This document shows, in pieces, positions 8,330 to 17,376 of a stretch of 64,000 bases of DNA. The notes under the pieces were generated by a model, which was not told the origin of the DNA, did not search any database, and worked only from the letters and a program-made list of their open reading frames with translations. Made by a program: the position numbers and the translations under genes. Within the stretch, counting starts at the first letter, position 1, and every line of letters starts with the position of its first letter. The stretch is from Halocatena halophila (GTDB taxonomy: Archaea; Halobacteriota; Halobacteria; Halobacteriales; Haloarculaceae), in NCBI GenBank assembly GCA_027563145.1, contig CP071306.1, positions 2,108,001 through 2,172,000 on the forward strand, in the 5' to 3' direction.

Positions 8330-8529
8330 TAGCCGCCTTTAATCAGTCTGAGAATTCTGACGTGATCTGTCTCGATGGGCTGATCTTCGGGCACTGGCGT
8401 GTCATCGACGAGAACGGTTGCCTCGTGCGTGCTCAGCCCGACGGCCGTGAGGAGATCGCCGTAGGTGTCGCCATCTGCCACGTCGATCGTGTGAGTGGTA
8501 TCGCCAACCACCTCGGCTGTGCAGTCCAT
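8329..8529 (-). CDS. samp2: ubiquitin-like small archaeal modifier protein, SAMP2-type
   Basis: The 66-residue beta-grasp protein ends in a C-terminal di-glycine (ILRLIKGG) and resembles Haloferax SAMP2 over its whole length (VVGDTTHTIDVADGDTYGDL, VLVDDTPVPEDQ). In Haloferax, SAMP2 is adenylated by UbaA, conjugated to lysines as a protein tag, and also serves as sulfur carrier for wobble-uridine thiolation of tRNA. The gene is first in a probable pair with the GNAT gene. The thioesterase gene lies 39 bases upstream on the same strand. Confidence 0.9.
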   Translation of the reverse strand: MDCTAEVVGDTTHTIDVADGDTYGDLLTAVGLSTHEATVLVDDTPVPEDQPIETDHVRILRLIKGG

Positions 8530-8568
8530 GTCGATGCTAGAGGTGTTCGATCCGTTTGAGCGTGGCGT

Positions 8569-9012
8569 TCAGTTTCCGTCTTCGCCCTCGAGGGCTGCAG
8601 TCTGCAGCTCTTTTCCTCGCTCGGACTCGACGGTGAGTGCTGGAACTGGCGTTGGCCGACGATTCTCGTCGATTGCGACGTAGACGAAATACGATTCTGT
8701 CGTCTGTTCGCGGGTTTCTGTGCGAGGATCCTCACGAAACGCCCGCAGTCGGACGCGCATGCTTGTCTCTCCCACTGAGTAGACGTATCCCTCGATCGCG
8801 GCGAGATCGCCAACCAGTATCGGCTGTTGGAAATCCACTCGATTGATCGACGCCGTCACACACGATTCACCGGAAAATCGCATTGCAGCCATCGCACCAA
8901 TCTCGTCCATCCATTTCAACACGTTGCCACCGTGGGCCGTATCCAGCATGTTCGCGTGGTTGGGCTGGATCATCCAGCGGTTCTCCAGATACGTCTCCTC
9001 TAAGGTTGCCAT
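8569..9012 (-). CDS. hotdog-fold acyl-CoA thioesterase
   Basis: The 147-residue protein has the BFIT/YciA-type acyl-CoA thioesterase pattern: MIQPNHANMLDTAHGGNVLKW, with the His-Gly-Gly after the catalytic Asp/Asn helix, then VDFQQPILVGDLA. It should hydrolyse acyl-CoA to free acid and CoA, and the chain length is unknown. The ATG at 9012 (MATLEETYLENRW) is preferred to one 16 codons upstream because family similarity begins there. The acidic tail is probably disordered. Confidence 0.87.
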   Translation of the reverse strand: MATLEETYLENRWMIQPNHANMLDTAHGGNVLKWMDEIGAMAAMRFSGESCVTASINRVDFQQPILVGDLAAIEGYVYSVGETSMRVRLRAFREDPRTETREQTTESYFVYVAIDENRRPTPVPALTVESERGKELQTAALEGEDGN

Positions 9013-9145
9013 TATCCTCTGTACGGTGCTCGTGGGGAAGGCTCTGCTGGTGTGTTTCACGTTCGTGGGGTGGTGACAGCCCTGATTCGACAGATTTGAC
9101 TGTCAGATCACGGAAGTCATTGTGGTGCAATCGGAATGTCGAGCT

Positions 9146-9604
9146 ATGCGCATTCGACCTGCGACCCCAGCGGATCGATCCGAGCTCCCTGCCCTTCATA
9201 CGGCTACCGTCGAAGCGTTCGGCCCTGAGGCGTACGACCAATCGACGGTTGAGGCGTGGGCGAAAGCCGGCGAGCGCACACCGTCCGATTACGTCACCGA
9301 CAACACAGAGCATTTCACCGTGGCAATCAAAAACGACGACATCGTTGGCTTTGGGCATCTCATTCCTGAGAAATCGGCCGTGCACGCGGTGTATGTCCAC
9401 CCAGACCACGCACGAACTGGGGTTGGGAGCGCACTGCTCGCCGAGCTCGAGGGATACGCTCGTGGTTGTGGCTGTGAGGAACTCTCACTGCAGGCGTCGC
9501 TCAATGCGGTCGGATTCTACGAGCAGGCAGGATACACAGCCGTCGAAGCAGTCGATCTCGATGGTATCCGCGTCTGTGAGATGACCAAAGCGCTCTGCGT
9601 GTGA
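9146..9604 (+). CDS. GNAT family N-acetyltransferase
   Basis: The 152-residue GNAT protein has VHAVYVHPDHARTGVGSALL (the acetyl-CoA loop is RTGVGS) and AVGFYEQAGYTAVE in motif B. The substrate is unknown. The start at 9146 (MRIRPATPADRSEL) is the canonical GNAT N-terminus. A further in-frame start 8 codons upstream is less likely. The stop codon abuts the cysK stop on the other strand (9604/9605). Confidence 0.87.
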   Translation: MRIRPATPADRSELPALHTATVEAFGPEAYDQSTVEAWAKAGERTPSDYVTDNTEHFTVAIKNDDIVGFGHLIPEKSAVHAVYVHPDHARTGVGSALLAELEGYARGCGCEELSLQASLNAVGFYEQAGYTAVEAVDLDGIRVCEMTKALCV

Positions 9605-10513
9605 TTACGGTTCTTCGAACATTCCAGTCGACATGTATCGCTCGCCGCTGTCCCAGAAGACGGTGACAACGAGGGGGTCATCGATATCATCTGCGAGTCG
9701 GCGCGCGACTCGCTGGGCTGCCACGCTTGAGCCCCCGCTCGATTGGCCAACGAGAATGCCTTCTTCGGTGGCAAGCCGGCGACATTCGGCTTCGGCGTCG
9801 TCGATCGAGACGGTTTCGATTGCGTCGATCAGCTCGCGGTCGAGATTCGGGCTGACGAACCCCGGGCCCATCCCCTGGAACGTGTCTTCGCCGGCGTTAC
9901 CGGTCGAGAGCACGGCGTTCGCTTCGGGTTCGACAGCAACGATCTGAAGGTTGGGAAAGGCTTCGCGGAGTCGCCGACCGGTTCCAGAAAGCGTCCCCCC
10001 AGTGCCGACGCCCGCGACCAGGGCGTCGATCGATCGATCGCCCACCTGCTTGAGAATCTCTTCGCCAGTTGTTTCGTAGTGGGCCGTTGGGTTCGCTGCG
10101 TTTTCGAACTGTCTGAGCTGGACTATTCCCTCGCTGGCTTCGAGATCGTCCGCACGCTCGCGGGCGTCAGAAATGTCGCCGTCGACCAATTCGATGTCGG
10201 CACCGTAGGCACGCATGAGCTGGCGTCGCTCGGGAGATTTCGAGGCTGGCATCACAATTTTGCAATCGTATCCCTTTGCTGCGGCAACGACCGCCAGTCC
10301 GATCCCGGTGTTGCCGCTCGTCGGCTCAACGATTGTATCACCTGGCTTGAGCGTGCCATCGCGCTCTGCGCTGGTGACCATCCACAATGCTGGGCGGTCT
10401 TTGGCACTCCCACCTGGATTTTTGGACTCGATCTTGGCAGCCACCGTCGCCGTCGATGGCAAATCGATAGCCACGAGGGGCGATCCGATGGCGTCGAGAA
10501 TAGAGTCGTGCAT
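9605..10513 (-). CDS. cysK: cysteine synthase (O-acetylserine sulfhydrylase)
   Basis: The 302-residue fold-type II PLP enzyme has the Schiff-base lysine K38 in NPGGSAKDRPA, the substrate loop PTSGNTGIGLA, the cofactor phosphate loop GVGTGGTLSG, and the PLP N1 serine region QSSGGSS. It makes cysteine from an activated serine and sulfide. Whether O-acetylserine or O-phosphoserine is used cannot be told here. The length is close to bacterial CysK/CysM. It is convergent with the GNAT gene. Confidence 0.92.
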   Translation of the reverse strand: MHDSILDAIGSPLVAIDLPSTATVAAKIESKNPGGSAKDRPALWMVTSAERDGTLKPGDTIVEPTSGNTGIGLAVVAAAKGYDCKIVMPASKSPERRQLMRAYGADIELVDGDISDARERADDLEASEGIVQLRQFENAANPTAHYETTGEEILKQVGDRSIDALVAGVGTGGTLSGTGRRLREAFPNLQIVAVEPEANAVLSTGNAGEDTFQGMGPGFVSPNLDRELIDAIETVSIDDAEAECRRLATEEGILVGQSSGGSSVAAQRVARRLADDIDDPLVVTVFWDSGERYMSTGMFEEP

Positions 10514-10564
10514 AGTTCAGTTCACCCGTACGATCCTATAGACGTGGCGAAACGAACAGGTTGC

Positions 10565-10831
10565 TCAGTCTGAATGCCAGAGTCCCTGTGCCGGATGGAA
10601 CACCAGATACGCGTCCACATCTGAGGTGTCGTTCGGGTGTGGCGTGTGGATCGAGAGCTGGCCCATGTCCTGGTGGCGCTCGTTCAGTTCGTTCGCCCAC
10701 TGATCCGCTGCTGTAGGCGTTTCGAACGTCCGTCGAGGCGGATCTGTGGCTGGTAGCTCAAAATCCGACCGCGTGAACGCCGTCTCGCGAAACACGGATG
10801 GCTTGAGTTCGACAACAAACGACTCAGTCAT
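10565..10831 (-). CDS. uncharacterised small soluble protein
   Basis: I do not recognise this 88-residue protein. It is acidic, without Cys or membrane segments, begins MTESFVVELKPSVFRE and ends FHPAQGLWHSD. The middle (TPTAADQWANELNERH) is a predicted helix. The ATG at 10831 is preferred to one 20 codons upstream because the upstream part is Arg/Gly-rich and unlike a haloarchaeal protein. It lies 51 bases upstream of cysK on the same strand. Confidence 0.7.
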   Translation of the reverse strand: MTESFVVELKPSVFRETAFTRSDFELPATDPPRRTFETPTAADQWANELNERHQDMGQLSIHTPHPNDTSDVDAYLVFHPAQGLWHSD

Positions 10832-10923
10832 GGCTTTGCCATCTCCGCCCCCTCGCATAAACGTCCTGATACGGCGCTGGTGGTAGCACAATCGGTAAGG
10901 TGACCAACCTCATACTGCTGATA

Positions 10924-11280
10924 ATGACACTCGAAACGATGGCCCCGAATCCCGTCTGGGACGATGAAGCCCACGAATCAACCGTCTCTGTCCTCGCCGA
11001 AAACGACGAGGTTACCTACACGATCTGGGGTGGTGACTGGTGTAAGGACTGCCGATCACAGCTGCCTGATTTTTCAGCTGCGCTTGAGGCTGCCGGCGTT
11101 GAGGACGATCGCATCACGCACGTCGCCGTCGATCGAGAGAAAAACGGGCCTGGTGTTGATGAGTACGACATCGAATACATTCCCACGATCGTTGTCGAAC
11201 GAGATGGCGAGGAGATTGCCAGATTCGTCGAGTCCGAATCGGTTCCAGCAGCCACGTATCTCGCCGAGCAGCTTTCCTGA
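10924..11280 (+). CDS. thioredoxin-family protein
   Basis: The 118-residue single thioredoxin fold has the redox pair C40-K-D-C43 (GGDWCKDCRSQLPDF) and the cis-proline strand IEYIPTIVV. WCKDC differs from the WCGPC of classical thioredoxin and suggests a dedicated reductant. It probably reduces disulfides in the cytoplasm. The ATG at 10924 is chosen, since the earlier GTG at 10900 would add an unrelated hydrophobic stub. It is convergent with the DUF255 protein (11283) that also has a thioredoxin domain. Confidence 0.85.
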   Translation: MTLETMAPNPVWDDEAHESTVSVLAENDEVTYTIWGGDWCKDCRSQLPDFSAALEAAGVEDDRITHVAVDREKNGPGVDEYDIEYIPTIVVERDGEEIARFVESESVPAATYLAEQLS

Positions 11281-11282
11281 TC

Positions 11283-13373
11283 TCAGTTGCGTTCGAACCA
11301 CTCAACTGCGTCACTGACTGACGACTGTGGCGGCGAACAGCTGAACTGCTGACAACAGTACACCGTTGGAACTCCATCTTTGTCAGTTCGATTCGCCCAT
11401 AGCGGTGGTGGTGATTCGAGCCCGAGCCGGTCGAGCCATCCCGTAAGCTCCGGCGGTCGGGGTGCGAGTAGTCGACGTGGGAGATACATCTCGGCGAGTT
11501 CGGTTGATGGCTGTGCTGGCTGTCGATCGACGATTGTCAGCTCTGTGTGACCACTGGTGTACTCGTCCATGGCGAGCGCGAGCGTGACCCGTCGGAGTGG
11601 ATCACTCTTGATGGCAGCTGCGTGTGTTTCGAGCACGCCAGCGGCGATCTCTGCGAACCGATCGTGAGTGGCGAATCCATCGAGTGCCCCTAACAGCTCG
11701 ACGGCAACGCCGGTGCTTGAGGGCGTCGACTGATCTGAAAGCTCCTGTGGTCTGGCGAGCAACTCCTCTCCAGATTCGGGAGTGAAATACAGCGTTTGTT
11801 TCGTTTCGTCCCAGAACTCTCGTTCGATCGCCTCTGCAAGCTCGATCGCCAGGGCCAGCCAGTCAACCTCACCGGTTGCTTCATAGCAGGCCAGTGCGCC
11901 CCGACCGACGAAGGCATAATCCGAGAGAAAGCCAGGTTCACCAAGGGTTCCGTTGGTGCTGTCGTGATACAGCGTTCCGTCCCTCCAGAGTCGGTCGCGG
12001 ACGAACGTGAGTGCTTTTATAGCCCGCTCGGCGTGGGAGTCGTTCTGAGAGACGATTGTGGCCTCGGCTATGGCCCGGCACATGAGGCCGTTCCAGCCAG
12101 CGATCACTTTCTCGTCTCGGGACGGCCGTTCGCGCGTACTTCGCCGTTCGAACAACGCTTTCCTGGCGGCTCTGAGATGCGTCTCGACAGTCGATTCGTC
12201 CAGGTCGTGGCTCTTGGCAAGTTCCTCGATCGAGGTATCGATCGTCAACACGGTGGTGTGGTTCTCGAAATTCCCCGCTTCGGTGACGCCATAGCGGTCA
12301 CAGAACAGCGTCCCGGCGGTGTCGTTGTCGACGGCATCGTGGATTGCTTCGGGTGTCCAGACGTAGAACGCCCCTTCTGTGCCCTCGCTCTGTGCGTCGA
12401 GCGTGGCGAAAAAGCCACCATCTGGATGAGAGAGCTCTCGGTCGACGAACTCAATCGTTCGGTTTGCTGCCCGGCGGAACCGCTCAGTATTGCTGTACTG
12501 ATAGCCAGCTAGCAGTGCGCGCGTGAGTTCGGCGTTGTCGTACAGCATCTTCTCGAAGTGCGGAACGGTCCACTCACGATCCGTGGTGTAGCGGTGAAAT
12601 CCACCACCGACGTGATCGAACAGTCCGCCAGAACAGATCGCATCCAGTGTGTCGATGGCAGCCACCCCGTACGCATCACGGCCTGTGGTGTCCGCCGCAC
12701 GAATGAGTGCCTGAATGCGGCCAGTCTGTGGGAATTTCTGTCCCGTTCCGAACCCGCCGAACTGCTCATCGACACTCGAGAGCGCGCGCTCTGCGGCCGA
12801 TTCGAGGATGTCATCGCTGGGTGAGTGATCAGGCTGGTCGGGGACCGGGGATAGCTCATCCTCGATGGCGTCGCTCCACTGCTCTGCACGTTGTTCCATC
12901 TGCTCGCGCTGGTCGGGGTCGGCCCACGATTCGGCTACATTCTCCAGGAGCGTTCCGAACGCCGGAATCTGTCCGCGTGGTTCCGGGGGGAAATACGTCC
13001 CAACGTAGAACGGTTTGCCTGCCGGGGTCAGCCAGACGGACAGCGGCCAGCCCCCACCACCGGTGACGAGCTGACAGATCGTCTGATACAAACTGTCGAG
13101 ATCGGGTCGCTGTTCGCGATCCACTTTGATCGGCACGAACTGCTCGTTCAATGTGGCCGCGATTGCCTCATCCTGGAAGCTCTCGTCTTCCATCACATGA
13201 CACCAGTGACAGGCGGCATAGCCGATCGACAGAAAGATCGGTACGTCTCGGTCGCGGGCGGCTTCCAGCGCGGCGTCGTCCCACGGCTGCCAGTTGACCG
13301 GGTTGTCAGCGTGCTGAGTGAGATACGGACTCGGCGCATTTGTGAGGCGGTTGCGACTGGTCGGATCGGTCAT
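11283..13373 (-). CDS. DUF255/YyaL-like thioredoxin-domain protein
   Basis: The 696-residue protein has an N-terminal thioredoxin-like DUF255 domain (about 1-165) with PVNWQPW and C55-H-W-C58 in GYAACHWCHVM. A long alpha/alpha-barrel domain resembling six-hairpin glycosidases follows (about 200-600), with the conserved GGGFHRYTTDREWTVPHFEKM. The family (YyaL, SSP411) is widespread but its reaction is unknown. No signal peptide is seen, so it is probably cytoplasmic. The length is normal. Confidence 0.9.
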   Translation of the reverse strand: MTDPTSRNRLTNAPSPYLTQHADNPVNWQPWDDAALEAARDRDVPIFLSIGYAACHWCHVMEDESFQDEAIAATLNEQFVPIKVDREQRPDLDSLYQTICQLVTGGGGWPLSVWLTPAGKPFYVGTYFPPEPRGQIPAFGTLLENVAESWADPDQREQMEQRAEQWSDAIEDELSPVPDQPDHSPSDDILESAAERALSSVDEQFGGFGTGQKFPQTGRIQALIRAADTTGRDAYGVAAIDTLDAICSGGLFDHVGGGFHRYTTDREWTVPHFEKMLYDNAELTRALLAGYQYSNTERFRRAANRTIEFVDRELSHPDGGFFATLDAQSEGTEGAFYVWTPEAIHDAVDNDTAGTLFCDRYGVTEAGNFENHTTVLTIDTSIEELAKSHDLDESTVETHLRAARKALFERRSTRERPSRDEKVIAGWNGLMCRAIAEATIVSQNDSHAERAIKALTFVRDRLWRDGTLYHDSTNGTLGEPGFLSDYAFVGRGALACYEATGEVDWLALAIELAEAIEREFWDETKQTLYFTPESGEELLARPQELSDQSTPSSTGVAVELLGALDGFATHDRFAEIAAGVLETHAAAIKSDPLRRVTLALAMDEYTSGHTELTIVDRQPAQPSTELAEMYLPRRLLAPRPPELTGWLDRLGLESPPPLWANRTDKDGVPTVYCCQQFSCSPPQSSVSDAVEWFERN

Positions 13374-13411
13374 ACCTGACCCTACGAACAGCCCGATTGT
13401 AAGTGGCAGGC

Positions 13412-14065
13412 TCAGGCGACGGCTCTCGTGATGGGCTTTGCGAGTCGACGGGGGAGCCAGCTTGCGAACGAAACGAACGGAGTAAACTGCCCCCAGCGGG
13501 GCTCAACCGCGACGTAGCCGTTTCCGATCCGTTCGAGCTTTCCCGTCGATTCGAGATAGTCAACGGCTGCTTTCATCCGTTCGGGGTTCATGTCGTGTGC
13601 GTTGGCCAGCTGGTCGATCGTTTTGGGCTGGGTGACCGCTCGGAGCCCACGATAGATTGCCCCAATCGAGTTGATCTGATCCATTGCCGCGCGCGGATCC
13701 TCGTCGTCGAGATCTGCAAACACGGCTGGTGGGCTCGTTTGTGATTCATATCGAACGGTCGTCGCTCCATCAAGCACGAACCAGCTCCCAGCGATCACGA
13801 GCAGCTTTCCGGCCAGCGGATCGACACCGGCAATCCAGCCATAGCAGCCAACCACCAGCAGCGAGCCCCCCGCCAGAAGGCTGTTTGAGCCGTCCGGAAG
13901 ATCGTAGTGGGTGCCGAGATAGCTACCAATTCCAGCACCAACCACTGGCGCAGTCGCGACGGTTGCTGATAGCACCGTGGTGTCTTGATCAGCCGCGAGC
14001 AATCCTGTGACCAGGATGGCCGCGAATAGCCAGCTGAGGGGAGAATCACCATCGGGGAGGGACAT
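13412..14065 (-). CDS. membrane protein with C-terminal winged-helix domain
   Basis: The 217-residue protein has three to four hydrophobic helices in the first half (for example LSWLFAAILVTGLLAA, AGGSLLVVGCYGWIAGV, LLVIAGSWFVLDGA). A soluble domain follows with IDQLANAHDMNPERMKAAVD and LESTGKLERIGNGYVAVE, which reads as a winged helix with its wing. This layout suggests a membrane-tethered DNA-binding regulator, but no target can be named. The ATG at 14065 (MSLPDGDSPL) is preferred to one 26 codons upstream. Confidence 0.8.
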   Translation of the reverse strand: MSLPDGDSPLSWLFAAILVTGLLAADQDTTVLSATVATAPVVGAGIGSYLGTHYDLPDGSNSLLAGGSLLVVGCYGWIAGVDPLAGKLLVIAGSWFVLDGATTVRYESQTSPPAVFADLDDEDPRAAMDQINSIGAIYRGLRAVTQPKTIDQLANAHDMNPERMKAAVDYLESTGKLERIGNGYVAVEPRWGQFTPFVSFASWLPRRLAKPITRAVA

Positions 14066-14175
14066 ACTCCAGCGTATTTTGCACTCGGATATAAACGCTT
14101 GCCCGCAGGGATCGTTCGACCGGTTGTGCAGATCGAACGACAACGCTTACGTCTGCGTGGCGCGGTTTCTCGCGC

Positions 14176-15465
14176 ATGAACGAGACGGTGGTACTCATCG
14201 GTGGTGGTGGTCGCGAGCACGCGCTTGCGCGTTCGATCGCCGAATCGGACGTTGCGCTGTATGCCTGTGCGTCGAACCGCAACCCTGGAATCACGGCACT
14301 CGCTGATGGCTTTGAGCAACTCGATGAAACCGACTCGGAGGCTGTCGTTGAGTACGCCCGCTCGGTTGACGCCACGCTGGCAGTAATCGGTCCGGAGGCA
14401 CCGCTGGCGGCTGGTGTCGCCGATGCGCTCGATGCGGCTGGAATCTACGCCTTCGGTCCACAGCAGGCCCAGGCCCGCATCGAAACGGACAAATCGTTCC
14501 AGCGGACGTTCATGGCCGAAAACGACATTCCGGGCTGTCCGGATTTCGAGACGTTCGACGACATGGACGCCGCCTGTGCGTATATCGAGGAGTACGACGG
14601 CGATCTCGCCATCAAACCTGCCGGACTTACGGGCGGGAAAGGTGTCCGCGTCACTGGCGATCAGATCACGAAATCCGAAGCGATCGACTATCTCCAATCG
14701 GAAACGTACGACCGCGTCGTGCTTGAAGAGCGCCTGATCGGCGAGGAGTTCACCGTTCAAGCGCTTGTTGCCAACGGCGAGTTCCGCGTCTCACCGGCCG
14801 TTCAGGACCACAAACGAGCATACGAGGGCGATGAGGGTCCGAACACTGGCGGCATGGGAAGCTACGCCGACAGCGAGGACACCCTCCCGTTCATGGAGCC
14901 AACGGAGTACGCCCAGGCCGTTTCGATCATCGAATCGGTCGTCGAAGCGCTCGATGGCTATAAAGGGGCGCTCTATGGGCAGTTCATGCTGACGGCAGAG
15001 GGTGTTTCCGTTGTCGAGTTCAACGCCAGATTTGGCGATCCCGAGGCGATGAACACGCTTCCGGTGCTCGAAACTCCGTTCGTCGACGTGCTCACGGCAG
15101 CCCGTGACGGTGAACCCCTGCCAGAGCTCGCGTTCGACTCCCAGGCCACGGTGTGTAAGTACGCGGTTCCCGAGGGCTACCCAACCGATCCGAACGCCGG
15201 TGCACGCGTAGAGATCGACGCGGAGAGTGCGGGCGAGGCGCTGTTGTTCTACGCCAGCGTCGACGAACGCGAGGACGCCATCTACACTACCACCTCTCGA
15301 TCGTTCGCGGTTGTCGGCTGTGCCGATTCGATTGCTGGGGCCGAATCGATCGCCGAAGACGCACTGGCCGTTGCTGGTGAGGAGGGCCTGTCGGTTCGCC
15401 ACGACATTGGCACCGAGTCGCTCATCCAGCGCCGGATCGATCATATGGCGTCGCTTCGTCAGTGA
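14176..15465 (+). CDS. purD: phosphoribosylamine-glycine ligase (GAR synthetase)
   Basis: The 429-residue ATP-grasp enzyme has the N-terminal loop GGGGREHALA, ATP-binding residues in LAIKPAGLTGGKGVRV, RAYEGDEGPNTGGMGSY, and VEFNARFGDPEAMNTLP, which supplies the Mg ligands. It joins phosphoribosylamine and glycine in step two of purine synthesis. The length is normal for a single-function PurD. The downstream acyltransferase gene starts 4 bases after the stop and may be co-transcribed. Confidence 0.95.
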   Translation: MNETVVLIGGGGREHALARSIAESDVALYACASNRNPGITALADGFEQLDETDSEAVVEYARSVDATLAVIGPEAPLAAGVADALDAAGIYAFGPQQAQARIETDKSFQRTFMAENDIPGCPDFETFDDMDAACAYIEEYDGDLAIKPAGLTGGKGVRVTGDQITKSEAIDYLQSETYDRVVLEERLIGEEFTVQALVANGEFRVSPAVQDHKRAYEGDEGPNTGGMGSYADSEDTLPFMEPTEYAQAVSIIESVVEALDGYKGALYGQFMLTAEGVSVVEFNARFGDPEAMNTLPVLETPFVDVLTAARDGEPLPELAFDSQATVCKYAVPEGYPTDPNAGARVEIDAESAGEALLFYASVDEREDAIYTTTSRSFAVVGCADSIAGAESIAEDALAVAGEEGLSVRHDIGTESLIQRRIDHMASLRQ

Positions 15466-15469
15466 ACGT

Positions 15470-15979
15470 ATGCAGACCGACGGTGGCCCCTCACGACACA
15501 CCGAACTCGACCGACACCAGACGCCTGGGTCGAAAAACTCGCTGTGGTACTGGACAGACGCAAAACACCCGCTCAGGATTGTCATCAACTACGTTGTCAT
15601 CGTGCTGGCGCGAATCTCTCCGAGCCTCCGCCTGAAAAATTGGCTGCTGCGTCGAATCGGCGTCACTGTCGGTACTGGTGTCTCGTGGGGACTCGAGTCG
15701 ACGCCAGACGTGTTCTGGCCGGAGCTGGTCACCGTCGAATCGAACGCCATCATTGGGTACGATGCGACCCTGCTCTGTCACGAGTTTCTTCAGGACGAGT
15801 ATCGGACCGGTGCGGTGGTTATCGAGGAGAATGCGATGGTTGGTGCCGGTGCGATCGTTCTCCCGGGGGTCACCGTTGGTGCCGGTGCACAGGTTGCCGC
15901 GAACTCGCTCGTCGCACACGACGTTCCACCCGAAACGACCGTCGCTGGTGTGCCGGCTACAGAACAACTCCAGCGCTAG
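15470..15979 (+). CDS. left-handed beta-helix acyltransferase (hexapeptide repeat)
   Basis: The 169-residue protein has an N-terminal amphipathic or membrane-associated helix (LRIVINYVVIVLARISPSLR) and then hexapeptide repeats (VESNAIIGYDATLLC, VIEENAMVGAGAIVLPGVTV, VGAGAQVAANSLVA), ending in the family tail VPPETTVAGVPA. It is related to maltose and sugar O-acetyltransferases. Acceptor unknown, possibly a surface sugar. It follows purD by 4 bases. The TAG sits in a CTAG shared with the DedA gene stop. Confidence 0.85.
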   Translation: MQTDGGPSRHTELDRHQTPGSKNSLWYWTDAKHPLRIVINYVVIVLARISPSLRLKNWLLRRIGVTVGTGVSWGLESTPDVFWPELVTVESNAIIGYDATLLCHEFLQDEYRTGAVVIEENAMVGAGAIVLPGVTVGAGAQVAANSLVAHDVPPETTVAGVPATEQLQR

Positions 15980-16470
15980 GCCAGCAGCGAAAGCGACACC
16001 AGCGCAGTCATGAACACGCTCGTTCCGACCGTTGAGTAGATAATATACCGCCAGCGGTCCATGTGAGCCATCCCAGCTGGCATCGAAATGAGCACGCGAA
16101 CGACTGGTATACAGCGGCCCACCAGTACTGATTTCTCGCCGAACCGATCGAACCAGTCGCGAGTCCAACTACCAATGGTTCTCTCGAACCGGTTCGATGG
16201 ACCAAGCCGTGCTGTAAGCTCCTCATCAAACCGGTCTGTGACGGCATACACGCCAACGCTGCCAATCACGGTACCAAGTGTGGTGTCTCCGACGAACAGA
16301 ACGAATGATATGGGATCGTGGACGAGAACGACCGCAGCGACCGGAACGACGAACTCCACGGGGGCAAAATGGAGCAGAAACGAAGCTTCGAGGACCGTGT
16401 AGACGAACAGCGCAAGAAATCCATACTGGTGGAGAAATCCAATGAGTGCTGTTGCGACGATCCCAGTCAC
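15976..16470 (-). CDS. DedA-family membrane protein
   Basis: The 164-residue protein has about four to five hydrophobic helices and the DedA signatures: APVEFVVPVAA in the first re-entrant region and VGRCIPVVRVLISMPAG, including the conserved G-R-x3-P-x2-R. Members are linked to lipid scrambling or undecaprenyl-type carrier recycling and membrane-potential maintenance. A GTG at 16470 is chosen because ATATAC at about 16494-16499 is placed for a leaderless start there; a TTG at 16488 is the alternative. Confidence 0.85.
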   Translation of the reverse strand: MTGIVATALIGFLHQYGFLALFVYTVLEASFLLHFAPVEFVVPVAAVVLVHDPISFVLFVGDTTLGTVIGSVGVYAVTDRFDEELTARLGPSNRFERTIGSWTRDWFDRFGEKSVLVGRCIPVVRVLISMPAGMAHMDRWRYIIYSTVGTSVFMTALVSLSLLA

Positions 16471-16590
16471 AAATGATGATACTACCAACGTGCGTATATC
16501 ACTGCTCGCCAGCTATCTTCTCTTGGACGCCGGCTGCTGGCTATTGTAATCGAGATCGTGCCCGAACAAAGACGGCCGGGTCGGCAGTTC

Positions 16591-17376
16591 CTAGCGATCT
16601 CGCATAATTCCATCGCGCATCACGATGTGATTCGGCAAAATGAACTCCTCACCCTCGCTCTCGATGTATGTGGTGAACAGATCCACCTCCTGGACGATCC
16701 CGCTTTTCTCATCGACGGTGATCGTATCACCGATCGTGTAGGGTTGTAAGAATATGAGATATATGCCGGCCGCAGCAGCCGCCAACAGATCTTTGAATGC
16801 AATTGCTCCAAAGACGATCAGTCCCAGGATGTACCCACCAAGGACGATCATCAATGGCAGAGTCTCGATCCGGAGCTCTTCGAGTGCGACCAGCGTCGCA
16901 ACGAACAGGATGGAATATTTCGCGGCGGGTGGGATCAGTGAAACTTCAGTGAGCTTGATATCCTGCAACCAGTTTTGTACTTCGACCTGTACCTTATCGC
17001 CCAGAATCAGCCCAACGATGATCACAAGTGCCGCGACGAACACCCGTAACAGATAGCCTCGAAGCAGCTCTGCGTAGTAACTCGTCCCGAGCAGCCCCCC
17101 AATCGAGAGCGTCAAGCCGACGGCAAGCGCCAGCACGAACAACGTCACCATCCACGACAGAATTCCCGTCGTTGACGTTCCGAGCCGGTTGACCGTCCGC
17201 TCAAACGTCGTTCCCTCAACACTGTCGGGTATTCCGGCCGCCATAAACAGTCGTTTCGATAGCCGTCCGAGGATGATCGCAACAAACACGCCCGTCACGA
17301 ACACCATCAACGGAACGAGCGAACTCGATATCTCCGTCCAAAACTGGTGCAGTATTCGTTGAATCGCTGTCATCAT
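16591..17376 (-). CDS. MscS-type small-conductance mechanosensitive channel
   Basis: The 261-residue protein has four to five membrane helices. The pore-lining helix KDLLAAAAAGIYLIF is Ala/Gly-rich, and the beta domain follows (YTIGDTITVDEKSGIVQEVDL, then ILPNHIV). It ends soon after the beta domain, so the C-terminal cage of E. coli MscS is missing. It should release solutes on hypo-osmotic stress. Its ATG shares one base with the dacZ stop (TGATG), so the pair is translationally coupled, which ties it to c-di-AMP. Confidence 0.9.
   Translation of the reverse strand: MMTAIQRILHQFWTEISSSLVPLMVFVTGVFVAIILGRLSKRLFMAAGIPDSVEGTTFERTVNRLGTSTTGILSWMVTLFVLALAVGLTLSIGGLLGTSYYAELLRGYLLRVFVAALVIIVGLILGDKVQVEVQNWLQDIKLTEVSLIPPAAKYSILFVATLVALEELRIETLPLMIVLGGYILGLIVFGAIAFKDLLAAAAAGIYLIFLQPYTIGDTITVDEKSGIVQEVDLFTTYIESEGEEFILPNHIVMRDGIMRDR

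Noticed and set aside
9743..10573. Long plus-strand frame opposite cysK
   Set aside because: It is an antisense shadow of a G+C-rich gene; the product is rich in Arg and His and has no recognisable motif, while the minus frame is a full cysteine synthase.
13795..14760. Long minus-strand frame opposite purD
   Set aside because: The composition is basic and non-halophilic, and it overlaps two well supported genes.
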